DNA of 64,000 nucleotides from JAAYXS01 sp964550375 (GTDB lineage: Bacteria > Planctomycetota > Phycisphaerae > UBA1845 > Fen-1342). The stretch covers positions 62,001 through 126,000 of the forward strand of contig CAZJYX010000008.1 in the NCBI GenBank assembly GCA_964550375.1, in the 5' to 3' direction. The notes below the pieces were generated by a model. The model had not been told where the DNA came from, did not search any database, and saw nothing but the letters and a program-made list of their open reading frames with translations. Positions 62,856 to 64,000 of the stretch are shown here, piece after piece. The position numbers and the translations under genes are program-made. Position 1 is the stretch's first letter; every line of letters starts with the position of its first letter.

Positions 62856-63236
62856 ATGAAGACGCAGGGTGAGATCGAAGCCGCCATCTGCGACGGCGTC
62901 CGCCAGTTTGAGCAAGAGTACATGGGCCGGGGTCCGAAAGATGTTCGCACGCACCTGATCGACGATCTCCTCGTGGTCCGGCTCCAGGGTGTCTTGACGG
63001 CGGCGGAGCGACAACTCGCCGGATCACTGTCGCCCGAGCGCGGGCGTGATCTGCTGAAGCAGGTTCGCACGCAGTTGATCGAGACCGCCCGGCCGGTGCT
63101 CGAGAAGATGGTGCAGGAGGTCACCGGCGTGAAGGTCATCAGTCTGCACCACGACATCAGCACGCTGAGCGGGGAAGAGCTTGTGCTTTTTACCTTGACT
63201 ACCTCGCCGGTGTTCCGGGATAAGAAGTCAAAGTGA
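62856..63236 (+). CDS. DUF2294 / MpsC-family protein (second copy)
   Basis: 126 residues from ATG 62856, with GGAGG 5 nt upstream. It follows the same plan as the first copy: helix TQGEIEAAICDGVRQFEQEY, strands RTHLIDDLLVVRLQGVLTAAE, a long helix and VKVISLHHDISTLSGEELVLF. The two copies are divergent, not tandem, and differ strongly in sequence, so they are old paralogues. It lies 53 bp before a Ycf46-like ATPase gene, likely in one operon. Confidence 0.82.
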   Translation: MKTQGEIEAAICDGVRQFEQEYMGRGPKDVRTHLIDDLLVVRLQGVLTAAERQLAGSLSPERGRDLLKQVRTQLIETARPVLEKMVQEVTGVKVISLHHDISTLSGEELVLFTLTTSPVFRDKKSK

Positions 63237-63289
63237 GGCGACGCCGCCAGGAGGCAATTCGCGGCGCCAGTGTCCATCTCGGAGCGAGG

Positions 63290-64000
63290 ATGAGTGCGTC
63301 CAATCAGGAGCGACTGGGGCGGCTGCTGGGCGGTAAGCAGACGTGCATCTCACTTGTCACGTTCGAGGAAGAGTACGCCATCAGCCTGGTGCGCGAGATT
63401 GCCTTGAACCAGGCGCGCGTGATGTACCTCTGGTCGGTCAGCGGCGGCGTCCAGGACGGCCTGCTGGCCGGCAGTCCACCGCTACCCGAGACGCGCAGCC
63501 CCGATGACGGCCTGCTGCACTTCGGCCGGCTCGACGATCGGCCCGTCTGCGTGACGCTGGACCTGGCACCCCATCTGCGGCAGGAAAGCACGCTGCGCAT
63601 TCTGCGCAACCTGCTCAACCATTTTGACAAGACGGGCAGCCAACTGGTCATGATCGATCGGGAAGACAAGCTGCCGGAGGTCATCAAGGCCCAGGCAACG
63701 CCTTTCGAGCTTGCGCTGCCCGAGGCCGAGGAGATCGAGCAGATCGTGCTGGCCACGCTGCGCGCGGCCCACCAGGAAGCCGCCCTGGAAATCGCTATCT
63801 CGCGGCGCGCCTGGCAGGCCATCCTGCGCAACCTGCTGGGCCTTAACCGCCAGCAGATCGCCCGCATCATCCACGAGTGCGTGGACGATGACCGCCGCCT
63901 CGACGACCAGGACATCAACCACGTGCTGGCCTGCAAGCGCCGCGCCCTGGCTGGGGCCGGACTGCTCGAGTACATCGAGACCCCGGTCGGCCTGGACGAA
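63290..64000 (+). CDS. Ycf46-like AAA+ ATPase (C-terminal part beyond window)
   Basis: Open from ATG 63290 (GGAGCGAGG upstream) through the window end, 237 residues visible. The start CISLVTFEEEYAISLVREIA and VMYLWSVSGGVQDGLL match the N-terminal domain of Ycf46-type proteins (I-x-x-V-T-x-E-E-E-R). The part around LLGLNRQQIARIIHEC and ending LLEYIETPVGLDE leads into the AAA+ module, which is not yet reached. Ycf46 proteins of plastids and cyanobacteria are linked by published work to CO2 use; their exact activity is unknown. It lies 53 bp after a DUF2294 gene. Confidence 0.75.
   Translation, partial: MSASNQERLGRLLGGKQTCISLVTFEEEYAISLVREIALNQARVMYLWSVSGGVQDGLLAGSPPLPETRSPDDGLLHFGRLDDRPVCVTLDLAPHLRQESTLRILRNLLNHFDKTGSQLVMIDREDKLPEVIKAQATPFELALPEAEEIEQIVLATLRAAHQEAALEIAISRRAWQAILRNLLGLNRQQIARIIHECVDDDRRLDDQDINHVLACKRRALAGAGLLEYIETPVGLDE

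Overview
The window is a GC-rich (roughly two-thirds G+C), gene-dense bacterial chromosome segment with about 60 protein genes, one tRNA and several probable small RNAs. The gene content suggests a Gram-negative member of the Planctomycetes, perhaps near the Phycisphaerae. The signs are lipid A synthesis (lpxB), a large prepilin-type protein with the H-X9-DG C-terminal signature common in planctomycetes, a TlpA-like protein fused to a DUF3738-type domain, many lipoproteins with Ig-like or protease domains, two GT87 membrane glycosyltransferases and a TMTC-like TPR protein. The lineage is inferred from content only, because no rRNA gene is present. There is no CRISPR array, transposon, integrase or prophage.

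Layout: 1-7757 (minus) is one signalling and secretion operon: histidine kinase, response regulator, degenerate GGDEF protein, STAS protein, then the type IV pilus/type II secretion genes GspE, GspF and PilM. 8282-14143 holds a short nucleotide-sugar dehydrogenase, an ABC ATPase, two more STAS proteins, a CoA-binding protein, an HNH nuclease and unknowns. 14357-23032 carries the TMTC-like protein, an Rrf2 regulator, a Kdo/WaaP-like kinase, an SLC13-like transporter, a methyltransferase and ispE. 23401-25690 holds prfA, rpmE and an orphan ABC ATPase. 25715-29399 holds a subtilase lipoprotein and a GT87 protein. 29380-34587 (minus) is a complete beta-oxidation operon: two acyl-CoA dehydrogenases, thiolase, 3-hydroxyacyl-CoA dehydrogenase and enoyl-CoA hydratase. 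34809-46779 is mostly housekeeping: PTS IIA, lpxB, tRNA-Glu, an HtrA protease, recA, nnrE, two cyclophilins, a thioesterase, a CDGSH protein and PolX. 47153-60666 holds an S9 peptidase, two radical SAM enzymes, RNase D, a pteridine-reductase-like SDR, truA, a prepilin, an Ig lipoprotein, the TlpA fusion and an RRM protein. 60899-64000 is an unusual cluster: a cysteine-less HesB-like protein, a degenerate receiver, two divergent DUF2294 (MpsC-family) genes and the start of a Ycf46-like AAA+ ATPase.

The most unusual signals lie between or inside small genes. Two non-coding transcription units have both a sigma70-like promoter and an intrinsic terminator (about 17042-17174 plus; about 23331-23094 minus). 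A 37-codon unit with its own promoter and a 20-bp-stem terminator sits between the divergent DUF2294 genes. A small membrane-protein gene (36727-36987 minus) has an in-frame TGA followed by a hairpin. Several genes appear to have leaderless GTG starts placed 6-7 nt after a -10 box.
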